Notes: generated by a model not told the origin, from the letters alone. Shown: positions 35,101 to 46,139, counted from the stretch's first letter. The stretch is DNA of 64,000 nucleotides from Ahaetulla prasina (GCF_028640845.1 NC_080539.1:297893516-297957515), one strand, 5' to 3'. Program-made: numbers and translations.

Positions 35101-35906
35101 GCAAGTATTAAGAGAGGAAGGGAAAAATTATACTTGGTTTCAATATGAGCAATTACGTGCTAGATGGAAGGAGATCAGAAAATTGGTATAGAGCAGAACG
35201 AGGGAAATTTGGTAAAGCAAATTAGAAATCAGTCTCAGGAGCATATAAAGAGATTGTATAATGTGTTACTTGAAATAGATTCTGAAAGGGACTTGGTAAA
35301 GGACTGTATGATAAAGTGGGCACAAAATTTTCAGGAGCCAATATTATTGGAAACGTGGGAAAAATTTGGGTTAGAAATGTTAAATTCATGAGCACAGAAT
35401 CTGAGGAAAATTTTTATAAAATGTTTTATAGATGGCATCTAGATCCTAAAAAATTATCGTGTATGTATCCAGAAATGCAAGCAAAATGTTGGAGATGTAA
35501 TTGTGATGACGCTACATATTTTCACATTTGGTGGACTTGTAAGGACATAAAGGCCTTTTGGATAAAAATTTGGTGGATTTTACAAAATGTTCTGAAAAAG
35601 AAGATAAAGTTCCTGCCGCAATTTTTCTTGTTGGGAATTATTACGGATTGTACAGTAATTGAGACTAAATTGATTTTAAATCTAATAACTGCAGCAAGAT
35701 TACTAATAGGACAATATTGGAAGAAAAAAGAAGTACCAACAATACAAGAATGGATATTGAAAGTTGCCAATTTGGCTGAGATGGCGAAGATATCAGCCTT
35801 TTTGAAAGACAATACACAAGAAAGATACTTAAAGGAATGGAAAAAGTGGATTGACTATATTCAACGTAGATATCAGACTAAGAGTTATCAGACTGTTTTT
35901 GAATGA
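32174..35906 (+). pseudogene. L1 ORF2 endonuclease-reverse transcriptase (frame-broken)
   Basis: The start at 32174 reads MANKILTWNVNGLN, the L1 endonuclease N terminus, and overlaps the end of ORF1 by 11 bases. Endonuclease motifs follow: LQEA, LGDWNGVID near 32580, FSRIDFILIS and SDHSPVW near 32845. RT shows NYRPISLLN, FIFLDAEKAFDRL, GTRQGCPLSPLLF and the catalytic FADDLVI near 34245 with both Asp present. A C-terminal zinc-type motif CWRC...HIWWTC is at 35490. Breaks occur near 32290, 32500, 33590, 34570, 34920, 35190 and 35390, so no full chain can be made. Confidence 0.92.
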
Positions 35907-36773
35907 TTATGATGTATTATGTTTGATTGCTTTGGGGGGAAGTTAGGAATTGATGATTGTAGGGGTATAATTAAGTTGGGACGAAATTTTTTTAGCATAT
36001 GCTTGTTTTATTTTTAACTATACCTTGTGCTCGTTCCGGGAAGTCGGGGGAGGGTTGCGAAGGAGGGGAGGAGGGGGAAAGGGGAAAAATTTTGTAAAAC
36101 TTTTTGAATAAAAAAAAAAAAAAAAAGCCTCTGATGATCAGGCAACTAAGCTGGGATCAGCAGACGAGCCTTTTAAAAGCATTTTTTTACAGTTCTTACG
36201 ATCCCAGCTGAGTTGGCTGATCACCAGAACTCTTTAAAAGCATTTTTTTTACAGCCTCTTTGGCCGAAGAGGTTGTAGAAAAAATGTTTTTAAAGGATTC
36301 TGACAATCCCAGCTGAGTTGCCTGATCACCAGAACCCTTTAAAAGCATTTTTACAGCCTCTTCAGTGGAAGAGGTGTAGAAAAAATGCTTTTAAAGGGTT
36401 CTGACGATCCCAGCTGAGCTGTGTGATCATCAGAGGCTTTTCTTTTACTTTTAAAATAATTTTTTATGCCGAAGAAAAAAATTATTTTAAAAGTTTAAAA
36501 AAAACCCTCTGATGATTGCGTGGCTCAGCTGGGCATGGGGGGGAGGGATTTTTGCTATTGGTTCTCCGAACCATCCACCGCCATCGCTACCAAATTGGGC
36601 GATCCGGTCCGAACCGAGAGCATTTCACCCCTGATATATACCCTGCACCATTTCAGACTTCCATCATAATAAAAAGCTGACCCTTTTTAAACATTTCTGA
36701 AGTCTCCAATAAATATGAAAACATCTTTTATTAAATGCAGGTTATTTAAAATTGTAAGAAACTTACACAATAT

Positions 36774-36870
36774 GAGCCACGGTGACACAGTGGTTAGAGT
36801 GCAGTACTGCAGGCTACTTCTGCTGACTGCTGGATGACTGCAATTTGGCAGTTCGAATATCACTAGGTTT
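36774..36870 (+). mobile_element. tRNA-derived SINE head
   Basis: GCCACGGTGACACAGTGGTT (A-box-like) through GGCAGTTCGAATATCAC (B-box-like) matches the minus-strand SINE at 18067-18305. The body is lost after about 97 bases. Confidence 0.8.
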
Positions 36871-38575
36871 TAGCCATTGACTTGTTGATATGTTAATATA
36901 GGTTATTCCAACTCTTTATTTCAAAGTTCTTACAAATAATTAATAATTATTTAACTCATTTGAAACTCTTTAACTGTCAATAAAAATACTGTAGATTTCA
37001 AATAATCCAAACACATTTCTGAGCTGATTTTTTTTATTTTTTTATTCAGGGCTTTTGCATGCTCCTGGGCTAAATCATGAAATCAAAGGCTTTTCTAACT
37101 GAATATATTATCATTTCATAGCATTACACAATTCAGTATCCTCTTACAATAACTAGAAAGATCTAAAATATTAAGACCCTATTCACCAATGAATTACAAA
37201 TATACTTGAACATTTTTGTAATTATATATAAATCTATCTTGCAAAAAAAGGCTGAAAAAGGGAAAAAATATATTTCCATTCCAATATCTTTGGAATATGC
37301 CTTACATCTTTTAATTTTTAAAGTACAATAGAATTGATTAAGAAAGGCCTCAAGATTTCCTAGGGGCCATATAATAGCCTTCTAATTCTGTCCATAGAGC
37401 ACAATGCTCATACCTGACTATCATATGACAATTGCAGTTTAGAAAAAGAAAATCCAAAGATGTAGGATTCTTATGATACAATGATCAGAACTATGCAAAC
37501 CATGATGTTCCCTGGGGCAATCTATGGAAGAAAAGTTGGGCTTTGAAGAAGCAGGATTGGGAAGAGTATTAATGTTTTTCAACTTTGGTGTGGGAGAAGA
37601 TTAATACCAACTGGCTTATCAGCTTAATGAACAACTGGCTCATCAACCAAATTCTGAATTGAGGGACAAAAAAAAGGCTCAAATAATTCTACTTCGGAGA
37701 CATTATGTAAGAACCTAGCTCTCTAGAAAAGTGTCTAATGTGTGAATTAATTTGAAAATTTGGACAAGCAATGTAATATATCTATGACTTAACCCCCCTC
37801 AATAGCTATCAGGGCTAATTTCCTATCTTTTAGTAGCCTGAAATTAACATTTCCTGAAATGTTAACATGCAGCTAGATACAGATCATGCAAAATAATATG
37901 AGCAGTTGTGTTACTTTAAAAAAAAAAATTTAATTTGTTCCTCACTCAGCTTGATTTAGGATTATAAGAAATGGATAATGGAAAAAGTTTAAATTATATT
38001 ACTTAGCTGCTGCTGTTTCAAGGGGGAGGCTCTCAGTATCTTGTTTTATGAAATTCAAAGAATATTCTATATGGAATACTTAAAGGGAATTAAGTTCCAC
38101 TTTAACACACATGAAAAGTTTATATAGTTCTGGGATATATTGTATAGAGATTTTTAAAAAAAAATCCTTAACTTTATTTCTAAAACTTTCTTTTCCAGAT
38201 TTTTAAAAACTCCTTTTCCATGAAGCATATGTAATAACATCTTCTTCCCATTCCATTCCAGATATCTGGTTTGTGGAGATATGTGCAGGATATGATTTTA
38301 TGCCGGGGCAGTCAAAACTGCAAAATGATGTCTGCGATCATATCATCATTTTTTCATTCATTTACTTTACAGTCTCAGGGCAACAAAACATGAAGTTTCT
38401 TCAGGTTTTTAAAATATATTCTTTTATTGCTTTGAAAAACAATGGCAAAATTTGGGGGGGGGGGGCAAAAACAAGAACAGAAAAACAGACACTGTCAAGG
38501 AAAGTGCTTTTTTTTTAAAAAAATGAAAAAATAAATAAAGAAAAGAAGCCCATAATATATTAATTTAGCGACAAA
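36871..38575. other. Unassigned AT-rich region
   Basis: No gene, repeat terminus or RNA that I can support. Confidence 0.5.
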
Positions 38576-38577
38576 TA

Positions 38578-38885
38578 CCCTGATTCCCCTAAAATAAGAC
38601 CTCCCCTAATAATAAGCCCAATCGGGCTTTTGAGAGCATGCGCTAAAATAAGCCCCACCCAATAAGCCCTCCCCGAAAATATTTAAACACATGCACAGCC
38701 GGTCCCCTCCATTTCCTTTGGTTTGGGTTAGGGAGACAGAGCTGGTAATCAGGTAAGATGGCATGAGGAGCCCTGTCTTGCTCCACATACCCCAAAATAA
38801 TAAGACATCCCCAAAAATAAGGTCAAGCACTTATTTCGGGGTTCAAAAAAATATAAGACAGAGTCTTATTTTCGGGAAAACACGG
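38578..38885. mobile_element. 308-bp TA-flanked inverted-repeat element
   Basis: With the flanking TA the left end is TACCCTGATTCCCCTAAAAT and the right end in reverse is TACCGTGTTTTCCCGAAAAT, both followed by AAGAC. TA stands outside each end (38576-38577 and 38886-38887). The interior repeats AATAAGCCC and AAAATAAG. TA duplications fit Tc1/mariner-type insertion. The CCGAAAATAAGAC end is one I have seen in other vertebrate genomes, but I cannot name the family. Confidence 0.65.
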
Positions 38886-39049
38886 TAGTTGTTATTCTAT
38901 ATATAGCTATCCAATAAAATTATTGTTCAAGTTTATATATGCTTCCAAGATATTTGCATAACTATCATACTGTTAACCTACTGTATTTTGTAAATTTCCA
39001 AAAGATGCTTTTTCAAAAGGCAACTAGATTTTCTTTGTTTTTCCTTGAA

Positions 39050-39083
39050 GACATTTCACTTCTCATCCAAGAAGCTTCTTCAG
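39050..39083 (-). other. Hammerhead-like motif in an interspersed repeat remnant
   Basis: On the minus strand CTGAAGA (39083-39077), one extra A, then a 6-bp stem GCTTCT/AGAAGT with the 6-nt loop TGGATG, then GAAATGTC. The layout equals that at 22823: core, one extra base, 6-bp stem, 6-nt loop, GAAA. The consensus of this common vertebrate repeat has GAAACGTC. No LINE or LTR boundary is seen around it. Confidence 0.45.
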
Positions 39084-39475
39084 TCAGAACAGAATATTGG
39101 TCTTTTGGCCACAATAAGGACACAGAGAATCCTATTATGTTGTCCAATTGTCAAATTCCAAATATTATATTTGTAGTTCAGAAAAATAGTATGATCTGAA
39201 AAATTTAGCTTATGTCCCACAACTACATTTATATAATTCAGTACTTTCTCCCAAAACTTAGTAAGGACATTGTAAAAACATGCTTTAAAAAAACATATTT
39301 TTTACAATAACACGCACACACACACACACTACTTCACAAAGACAATTCTGGACATACTTGGCTTCATATGGAATGTTTAAAAATCATGCATTACTTCAGT
39401 GAAACAGAACCTGTGAGCAGGTCATTTAATCTTGAACATCTCTATTTATATTCTGCACTAGTTAATCTATGGCAC

Positions 39476-40045
39476 TGTTGTGACCCAGGTCCAAATAGGT
39501 AGTAATAAACTTAGTCTGTGGAAAAAACAAACAAACTTTATTTGAACAGCTGGGAATTACTTCATTCCCAGCATCATTCAACTCAAAGTAAAACAAATGC
39601 CTCCCAAACACAAATTCCTCAGTTATCTCACAAACCTTAGTCCAATTAGGCAAACTGCCAAAGGCCCTTCCTGGCAAACATCCAGAAGCCACAAAAACAA
39701 AGATGGAAAGGAAGCAGAAGACGAAGCAGAAGGCGCAGCTACAATGTTGTTTTTCTGGCAAAGCTGAAACACCAGTGCTGGTCTGTTTTAAGCCTTATGG
39801 GAAGGGCCAATCATCTCTTGGCCCTATTCCCAAGTTGTCCTCTCTGCTTGAGCTGCTCTTGCCTTCTGGCAGCTCTTCTCATGCATGCCTTAGGAACAGG
39901 CTCCTCCTGTTCTTCTGCCTCACTACTATCAGTCTCTGGAGGCTCTGGAGTCCGCACCTCACTTCCCGATGGCCCTGGCCTCACCTCAGCCTCATCGCTC
40001 TCCAACTCCATTGCCAGCTCCATAGGCTGCTGATGGACCACAACA
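39476..40045 (-). repeat. Solo LTR, 570 bp, with perfect GGCAC target duplication
   Basis: It runs TGTTGTGACC to GACCACAACA (inverted ends TGTTGTG/CACAACA). GGCAC is found at 39471-39475 and 40046-40050. On the minus strand the order is a short ORF, GATTGGCCC (inverted CCAAT) directly after its stop, a TTAAAAC TATA-like site, and AAATAAAGTTTG as poly-A signal near the far end: U3, R and U5 in that order. No internal region remains, so it arose by LTR-LTR recombination. Whether it is gypsy or retrovirus-like cannot be told. Confidence 0.9.
39811..40023 (-). CDS. Short ORF inside U3 of the solo LTR
   Basis: The first ATG lies 23 bases into the LTR; the frame of 70 codons ends in TGA at 39811. 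The N-terminal two thirds are acidic (Glu, Asp, Ser, Pro; TPEPPE, SSEAEE). The last third is basic with Cys (ACMRRAARRQ). The frame is also open upstream of the LTR edge, so in the full element it may be the end of a longer protein running into the 3' LTR. The related LTR at 42466-43049 keeps the same C-terminal frame, with a 9-base in-frame difference. Function unknown. Described only as part of an old element. Confidence 0.5.
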   Translation of the reverse strand: MELAMELESDEAEVRPGPSGSEVRTPEPPETDSSEAEEQEEPVPKACMRRAARRQEQLKQRGQLGNRAKR

Positions 40046-40050
40046 GGCAC

Positions 40051-41329
40051 ATTATTTATCAGAATTTTCAAGTTAAGTTGTTTCACATGAATCAATCACT
40101 AAGATTTTTAACTCTATTCTTAAATCAAAAGAATACAATCCCTGCTTCAGCTCCAGAAAGCTCTGATTCACTTTATACAATGTTTTATCAGCGTAAACTA
40201 CATTGTTCTAAAAGTCTGTAAATCATGAGAAAGGGCTTTTAAGGAGAAAAGCCACTCCATCCGTCTTTCTTTCTTTGTTACATTCTCTTGTGGAAAAATG
40301 GAGAAAAAGAAAAAGGAACCCTGGTTTATTATTTTTTTAAACCATAGTGGTTGCTTTGGGGCTATAAGTTCTCTATTTACTTGGTTATAGATGCTGAATT
40401 GTATTGTTGGATTTCCACACAACTAGAGAGGTCATTGTACCACATGGTTACTAAAACCTGGGAATAAAATAAATATTCGGGGAGGTTCTCATGGCACATA
40501 AATGATGTGGCACAGTAAAGTGACATCACCACAAGTTCCTGGTAATCTCCATTTCCTCCTTTAACCCAGTTCACAGATGTTGAGGCAACTTTCCATGCTC
40601 ATCATTACTCCCAAGTTCATATTGCACACAACTACACACAACCTCTTCACAGGAAGACCATTTTTCCACCTATGTCACAGCACCGCTATCAGCAGGGAAG
40701 ACCTGTTTATAGAGCCTCTCATAAAAGCATGAAAGCAACACCTATAGAAAATTTCAAATTACAGTAACAACAACAAAATATTTAAAAAAATACTAAATAC
40801 TAAGAATGTATCAGACTGTGTTTTGAAACCATAGAGTTCTGTGAAAATTGGTTGGGGTTCTTTGAGAAATTAGGCACAATCCTCTCAGCAAAAACACACG
40901 TAAATATAGCCAGTTCTCTACTATTAAAGCTTTGTATTTTGATCAGCAGTTCCAGGAATGTGTTTGCTTCGCTCTCTTTTTTTTTTTTTTTTTAAGTAAA
41001 AGGTTCTGCAGCATGAAAAAGTTTGAAACCCCTTGATCTAAATCACTGCAATTGAATCTAAGAGCATTTCCATCTCCATTGGGCTCCTGGAAGCTTGCCC
41101 CCGAGCCAACTAACTTCAGAAGTGAATTAGTCCAGAAGAAATACAGCAAAAGTAGTTTTCTTCTGTAGCTATATGGTGAGCAGTTCCCTACTGATGTAAA
41201 TTCCTGCTTACTCCTACTTTCTCCCCTCCCCTTTCCTTTTGAAACCAAAGGGCCTTGCTGTCATGCTCTCATTATTGTGTGGCCATGCTTAGGAGAGGCT
41301 TTTCTACATCTTTCAAAGTGGCCCAATGG
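40051..41329. other. Unassigned region
   Basis: Poly-T at 40977-40993. No supportable gene; the frames present have no motifs. Confidence 0.5.
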
Positions 41330-41510
41330 ATCATCCAAACTGATGGAGTATCAAACAATTGATGAACCCAGAGTTCCTGTTAAAGTACAAGTGACCAGGC
41401 TCAAATCCTTCTTCAAACTAAACTCTCTGGAAAGGGTCTAATGCTGGGAAAGGTGGAAAAAGGGAGGGAGGGAGGGAGGGAGGGAAGGAAGGAAGGAAGG
41501 AAGGAAGGAA

Positions 41511-41580
<70 letters not shown>

Positions 41581-41715
41581 AAACCAACAGCAAGGTGAAT
41601 GGATTCAGCTATAGCGGCAATGACCTAGAAGTCTGGAAAGGACAGGTTAGGGATAGGAGGAAATTGTGGGTGCTAGGAGTTGAAAAAGACTTGATGGCAT
41701 ATAAACAATATACCA
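41330..41715 (+). mobile_element. BovB LINE 3' region with an expanded purine repeat inside
   Basis: GGGTCTAATGCTGGGAAAGG before the repeat and GCAATGACC...GGACAGGTTAGGGATAGGAG after it are collinear with the BovB end at 9887-10132, where a short GGGCAAAAGAAGAAGG stands in the place of the repeat. The left limit is uncertain. Confidence 0.7.
41459..41582. repeat. (GGGA)n(GGAA)n(GAAA)n purine microsatellite
   Basis: Three successive purine tetranucleotide blocks of about 124 bases grown from the purine segment of a BovB 3' end. Confidence 0.95.
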
Positions 41716-41799
41716 AATTGGCCCATGGACTGTTTTGTTTCTCTGCCTGTTTTTGAGAAGAAAAAAAAGTGGCAGCAATAAAGAACATGGAAGGGAGGG

Positions 41800-41981
41800 T
41801 AGTTGAGTAGTTCGGAGAACAGGTAATAAAAATTCTGACTGGCCCCGCCCCTATCTATTCTCTGCCTCCCAAGTCCCAGCTGATCGGGAGGAAATGGGAA
41901 TTTTGCAGTAACCTTCCCCTGCCATGCCCACCAAGCCACACCCACAGAACTGGTAGTAAAAAAATTTGAAACCCACCACTG
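41800..41981. mobile_element. hAT fragment of the 25158/49299 family
   Basis: TGAGTAGTTCGGAGAAC, TATTCTCTGCCTCCCAAGTC and ATTTTGCAGTAACCTTCCCC match 25215-25380 in order. The right end is TTTGAAACCCACCACTG, the inverse of a CAGTGGTGGGTTTCAAA terminus common in snakes. The left end is missing. Confidence 0.75.
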
Positions 41982-42052
41982 TCTAGAACCATTTTATCAC
42001 CAGTTAAAACATGACCAATAGGCCCAGGTAGAAGAGAAGCACATATGGATAG

Positions 42053-42423
42053 TGTCAAGGTTCGAGAAAAACCTCTTCTGCATAAAAAAACTCAGAAGCC
42101 ATTGTCTTTCAAAGTTCTTTACTAGCATAAGGAAACTGGCACATGATGAGTGAAATCCCAAAACTGAAACTTCCGGATTCTTTTCCCAGTTATACAAACC
42201 CCAAGAGTCCCACCCCCCAAACCCCTTTGCCGTTCACATAGTCCAACGTTCTTCCACTTTATTCGAAACCTTTTCTTGCCACTACTTCTGCAGATGAGAA
42301 CACAATCCAACCTTGACCGCTTGAAGAATGTTACCATACCCATCAACCCCCCTTCTTCCCCTCAAGGAAGAAATGTGGCAGCGTCTGGAAACCTACGGCC
42401 TAGTATGGTTTCCAGGCCTGACA
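42053..42423. repeat. Solo LTR, 371 bp, with perfect GATAG target duplication
   Basis: The ends are TGTCAAGG and GCCTGACA (TGTCA/TGACA inverted). GATAG is present at 42048-42052 and 42424-42428. It differs from the LTRs at 39476 and 42466. On the minus strand there is GAATAAAG near the middle and a TTGTATAAC; the orientation is probably minus but uncertain. No coding interior is left. Confidence 0.85.
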
Positions 42424-42465
42424 GATAGTGTAGAATTTATTTATTTATCACATCTTTTGGCCACC

Positions 42466-43049
42466 CAAAGGGTGACCTAGGCCCAAGTAGGTAGTAGCAA
42501 ATTTAATCAGTGTAAAAACAAACAATGACTTCATTCTCAGCGTAGTCCAACTAAATTAAAGCAAATTCCTCTCAACACAATTCCTCAGTCCTATCACCAA
42601 CCTTGGTCCAATTAGGCAAACAGCCAAAGGCCTTTCTTGGCAAAAGTTCAGAAGCACCGATACAAAACAAATGCAACAAGACAAAACTATCGACGTTGTT
42701 TTCCGTCAAAGAATCCAAAAGCCTTTGCTGGTCTTTTAAGCTTTATGGGAGGGGCCAATCATCTCTTGGTTCTACTTCCGAGTCGTCCGCTTTGCTTTAG
42801 CTGCCCTTGCCTTCTGGCAGCTCTTCTCATGCATGCATTAGGAACAGGATCCTCTGCCTCACTACTATCAGCCTCTGGAGGCTCTGGAGTCCACACATCA
42901 CTCTCCGATGGCCTGGCCCCACCACTTCCTCCGATGCAGAGCCCTCATCCAGGCCTTCCCTAGCCTCCAGGACTCGCCCATGCTCTTCCTCAGCCTTATC
43001 GCTGTCTGACTCCATTGTCAGCTCTGCAGGCTGCTGGCGGACCACAACA
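42466..43049 (-). repeat. Second LTR of the 39476 family, diverged, no clear duplication
   Basis: Collinear with 39476-40045 from GTGACCTAGGCCCAAGTAGG to GACCACAACA. The left end has lost the TGTTG start and no 5-bp duplication is visible. It holds about 60 bases (CCTCCGATGCAGAGCCCTCA onward, near 42927) absent from the first copy. Confidence 0.85.
42759..43015 (-). pseudogene. Counterpart of the U3 ORF in the second LTR, frame-shifted
   Basis: It starts with ATG at 43015 and an acidic stretch, shifts frame near 42900, then continues in the frame that matches the first copy: TPEPPE, DSSEAED, ACMRRAARRQ and a stop at 42759, at the same place as in copy one. Many base differences between the copies leave the protein pattern unchanged. 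Confidence 0.5.
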
Positions 43050-43405
43050 CCCACCTTATAAAAACAATAACACAGAGGGAAGAAATGAGCTGCTGCACAG
43101 GAGGGGCTTAAATTTACAAAATCCAAATTGTTTACACTATTGAGTTAGAAAAGTTACCTATGTGTTTATTCTACCCCCCCCCCATTTACTACTTATTTAT
43201 CATTTATATATTTTATTTTATTTTATTTATTTTATTTGTCACAACAATATATGTAAGTATCATACAGAAAGGTTATATAGAATATAAAGGTATAAGCATA
43301 TATATATATATATATATATAGGAAGAAGAAAAGAAAAACAATAGGACAGGAACGGTAGACACGTTTGTGTGCTTATGCGATAAGGGTTTCACCCTTATGG
43401 TCCTC

Positions 43406-46139
43406 TTAGGAATGGGTGAGGTCAATAGTAGAAAGTTTTTGGTTAAAGCTTTTAGGATTATCAGAAGAGACCACAGAGTCAGGTAAAGTATTCCAAGCAC
43501 TGATGATTCTGTTACAGAAGTCATATTTTCTGCAATCTAGATTAAAGCGGTTGACATTAAGTTTAAATCTATTGGTTGCTCTTGTATTATTGCAATTAAA
43601 GCTGAAGTAGTCTTTGACAGGAAGGACATTACAATAGATGATTCTATGAGTTAAACTTAGGTCTTGTCGAAGGCGACGGAGTTCCAAGTTTTCCAAGCCC
43701 AGGTTTTCAAGTCTAGTGGGATAAGGTATTTTGTTGTTTACAGAGGAATGGAGAACTCTTCTTGTAAAATATTTCTGGACACGTTCAATTGTATTGATGT
43801 CAGAGATATGGTGAGGGTTCCAAACAGGTGAGCTGTATTCTAGAATTAGTCTAGCAAATGTTTTATATGCTCTGGTTAGTAGTGTGGTGTTTTGGGAAAA
43901 GAAGCTACGCAAGATTAGATTTACAACTCTTAGAGCCTTTTTTGCTATGTAGTTGCAGTGGGGTTTGGCACTTAGATCATTTGACATGAAAACTCCAAGG
44001 TCTAACGGGATGGAGGTCATCTGTAAGGTAATGTCCATCAAGCGAGTACTTAGTGTTTGGGTTCTTTTTTCCTATATGTAAGACTGAGCATTTGCTGGTT
44101 GAAATTTGGAGTTGCCAAGTTTTAGACCAAGCGGTTAGATGATCAAGGTCTTTTTGAATGATAGATGTATTATCAGTGGTGTTAAATAGTTTGACATCGT
44201 CAGCAAAGAGAACACAATTACTTGAGATATGGTCACAAAGATCATTAATGTATAGTATGAAGAGTGTTGGTCCAAGAACGCTGCCTTGAGGAACACCACT
44301 CTTGACAGGAACAGGATTTGATAGAGCATTGCCAATTTTGACCACTTGTTGTCTGTTAGACAGAAAAGCAGATATCCATTTGTGAAGGGGTCCTGAAATG
44401 CCATAGGATTTTAGGAGAAGTTTATCGTGTACTACTGAGTCAAAAGCTTTGCAGAAGTCTATGTAGATTGCATCTATTGTTTTGCCTTGATCAAGATTTG
44501 TAGTCCATAAGTTTTTACAGTGGAGAAGTTGTAAGTTGCATGATAATTTTTTCCTGAAACCAAATTGTTTATTGGAGAGTAGGTTGTTTGCTTCTAAGTG
44601 TGAGGTAATGGATTGGTTGATGATTGATTCCATGACTTTGCAGGTGACGCAGCACAGAGAGATTGGTCTGTAATTTTCGACTAAGCTGGGGTCTCCTTTT
44701 TTGAAGATAGGGATGACTGTGGCAAGTGACCAAAGTTTGGGAAGGGAACTGGTAGTGAAAGCTTTATCAAAGATTATGCTTAGGGGTTCTGCTATATTAA
44801 TGGAAAGTTTTTTTAAGAAGTATGCACATAGTCCATCGGGTCCAATAGATAGCGATGGTTTTAAGTTATGAAGAGCTTTTCCAACGTTATCTTCTGTGAA
44901 ATCTATATGAGTTAAGTCATCATAATCATTGCTGGTACATTTGTGAAATGTCGGGTATGTGTTATCGGAGTTAACAAAAACTGAGCCAAAGAAAATGTTG
45001 AAGAGGTTGGCTTTAACTGTTTCGTCATTGCATTCTTTGTTATTAGAATCTTTTAGTGGTGGGATGGATCTTGAGTCTTTAAGTTTATTGTTAACAAAAT
45101 TATAAAAGGCACGATTGGAATTTGTGTGCAGAAGGTCCTCTTCTTGTTTGGTGTGGTAATTTGTGCATTCAGTTTTTATTTGGTTGCATATATTTCTGTA
45201 GCGGTTTTTGAAATTTGCTACAAAGCCTTTTTTGTTTCTTTTCCAAAGGGATTTTTTTTTTATTGAAGCTTTTTTATTGATATGGGTAGTTTGCTTTTCC
45301 TGATCATGGTTGTCATTTGTGGTACATATAGTTTAATGACTCTATTGATTTCAAGTAGGAAAACTCTATAGTGGTCTTCAGCAGTTATGCAGTTTGCAAA
45401 CAGATTTTGCCAGTCCAGAAATGAAAGATCGTTGTTTATGAGGTCGTAGTTGGCTTTTTTGAAGTTGTAGATGGGGATACTATTGTTATGACGATTTGAG
45501 TATGGACGTATATTGAGACGAAAATCAATCATGCAGTGGTCACTGTTGGAAAAAGGTTCTTTAATTTGTAGTCCATAAATTGAGTTTGGGTTGTTGCAGA
45601 AGATGAGATCAAGGCAGTTGTTGAATCTTGTATTGTTAGTTACAAGTTGTTCAAGACCTAGGTTTGTAACAGCGTTGTATAGTGTAGTATGGATTAGATC
45701 AGTTGTACATTCATTAGTTATCCAGTTAATGAGAGGTAGATTTAGGTCGCCCAGGAAGATGAGGGTATGGGCAAGAGGTAGCCCATGTTAGCAGTGAGGT
45801 TAGCATATTTGCATGGGTAATGTCATAGTCAGGGGCTCTGTAGCATAGTAAGAATCAAAGAGTGATGTTAAGGGATAGGTCGCATACAATAGTTTCAGGG
45901 AGAGAAAGTTTGTGTGAAACTTGAATATTTTTTAGATTCAGTGACTTTTTGTAAAAGATAGCCACTCCACCACCTCTTCGGATTTCACGATCTGATCGAT
46001 GAACTTGATATTCTTTGTTTGAGATAATGGAGTTAGGAAGGGATGAGTTCAGCCATGTTTCACAAACAAAAATGATATCGAATGTACCACTGTTTAACAA
46101 GAGGATAAATTCAGGTAATTTGTTAACAATGTATCGCAT
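43406..46139 (-). pseudogene. ORF2 endonuclease-RT of the CR1-group LINE (frame-broken)
   Basis: The endonuclease begins near 46139 (NKLPEFILLLNSGTFDIIFV, CETWLN, GGGVAIFY). A middle part is at 45260-45532. RT occupies 44633-43406: KQFGFRKKLSC, IDAIYIDFCKAFDSVVH with catalytic Asp, SGVPQGSVLGPTLFILYIND, and FADDVKLF with both catalytic Asp. LDHLTAWSKTWQL and the C-terminal LEYSSPVWNP follow after a frame change near 44010. Stops and frameshifts between the parts make it inactive. Confidence 0.88.

Larger units (their letters stand above)
30533..36122 (+). mobile_element. Near full-length L1 LINE
   Basis: A 5' UTR of about 590 bases, ORF1, ORF2, a short 3' UTR with a G-rich purine stretch (36045-36085), AATAAA and a poly-A tail, in the order of a vertebrate L1. 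AAAAGCCTCTGAGGA (30518-30532) and AAAAGCCTCTGATGA (36123-36137) form a 15-bp target duplication with one mismatch. Both reading frames are broken, so the copy is inactive. Confidence 0.93.
30360..36633. mobile_element. Non-autonomous hAT split by a near full-length L1
   Basis: The ends are CAGGGGTGAAATG and CATTTCACCCCTG. The octamers ATGTGTAC (30352-30359) and ATATATAC (36634-36641) agree at 6 of 8, the differences being G/A. Left of the L1 is the ACTACCGGTTCTGTGGGCAT block and right of it are 120-bp-spaced TTTTAAAAGCATTTTTTTAC repeats plus GGCCGAAGAGG palindromes, as at 1-300. The hAT was in place before the L1. Confidence 0.8.

Noticed and set aside
39462..39761. 99-codon minus frame in the solo LTR
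   Set aside because: It crosses the LTR boundary and R/U5, has no motif, and is not kept in the second LTR.
42461..43054. Target duplication around the second LTR of the 39476 family
   Set aside because: CCCAC on the right has no clear partner at the altered left end.
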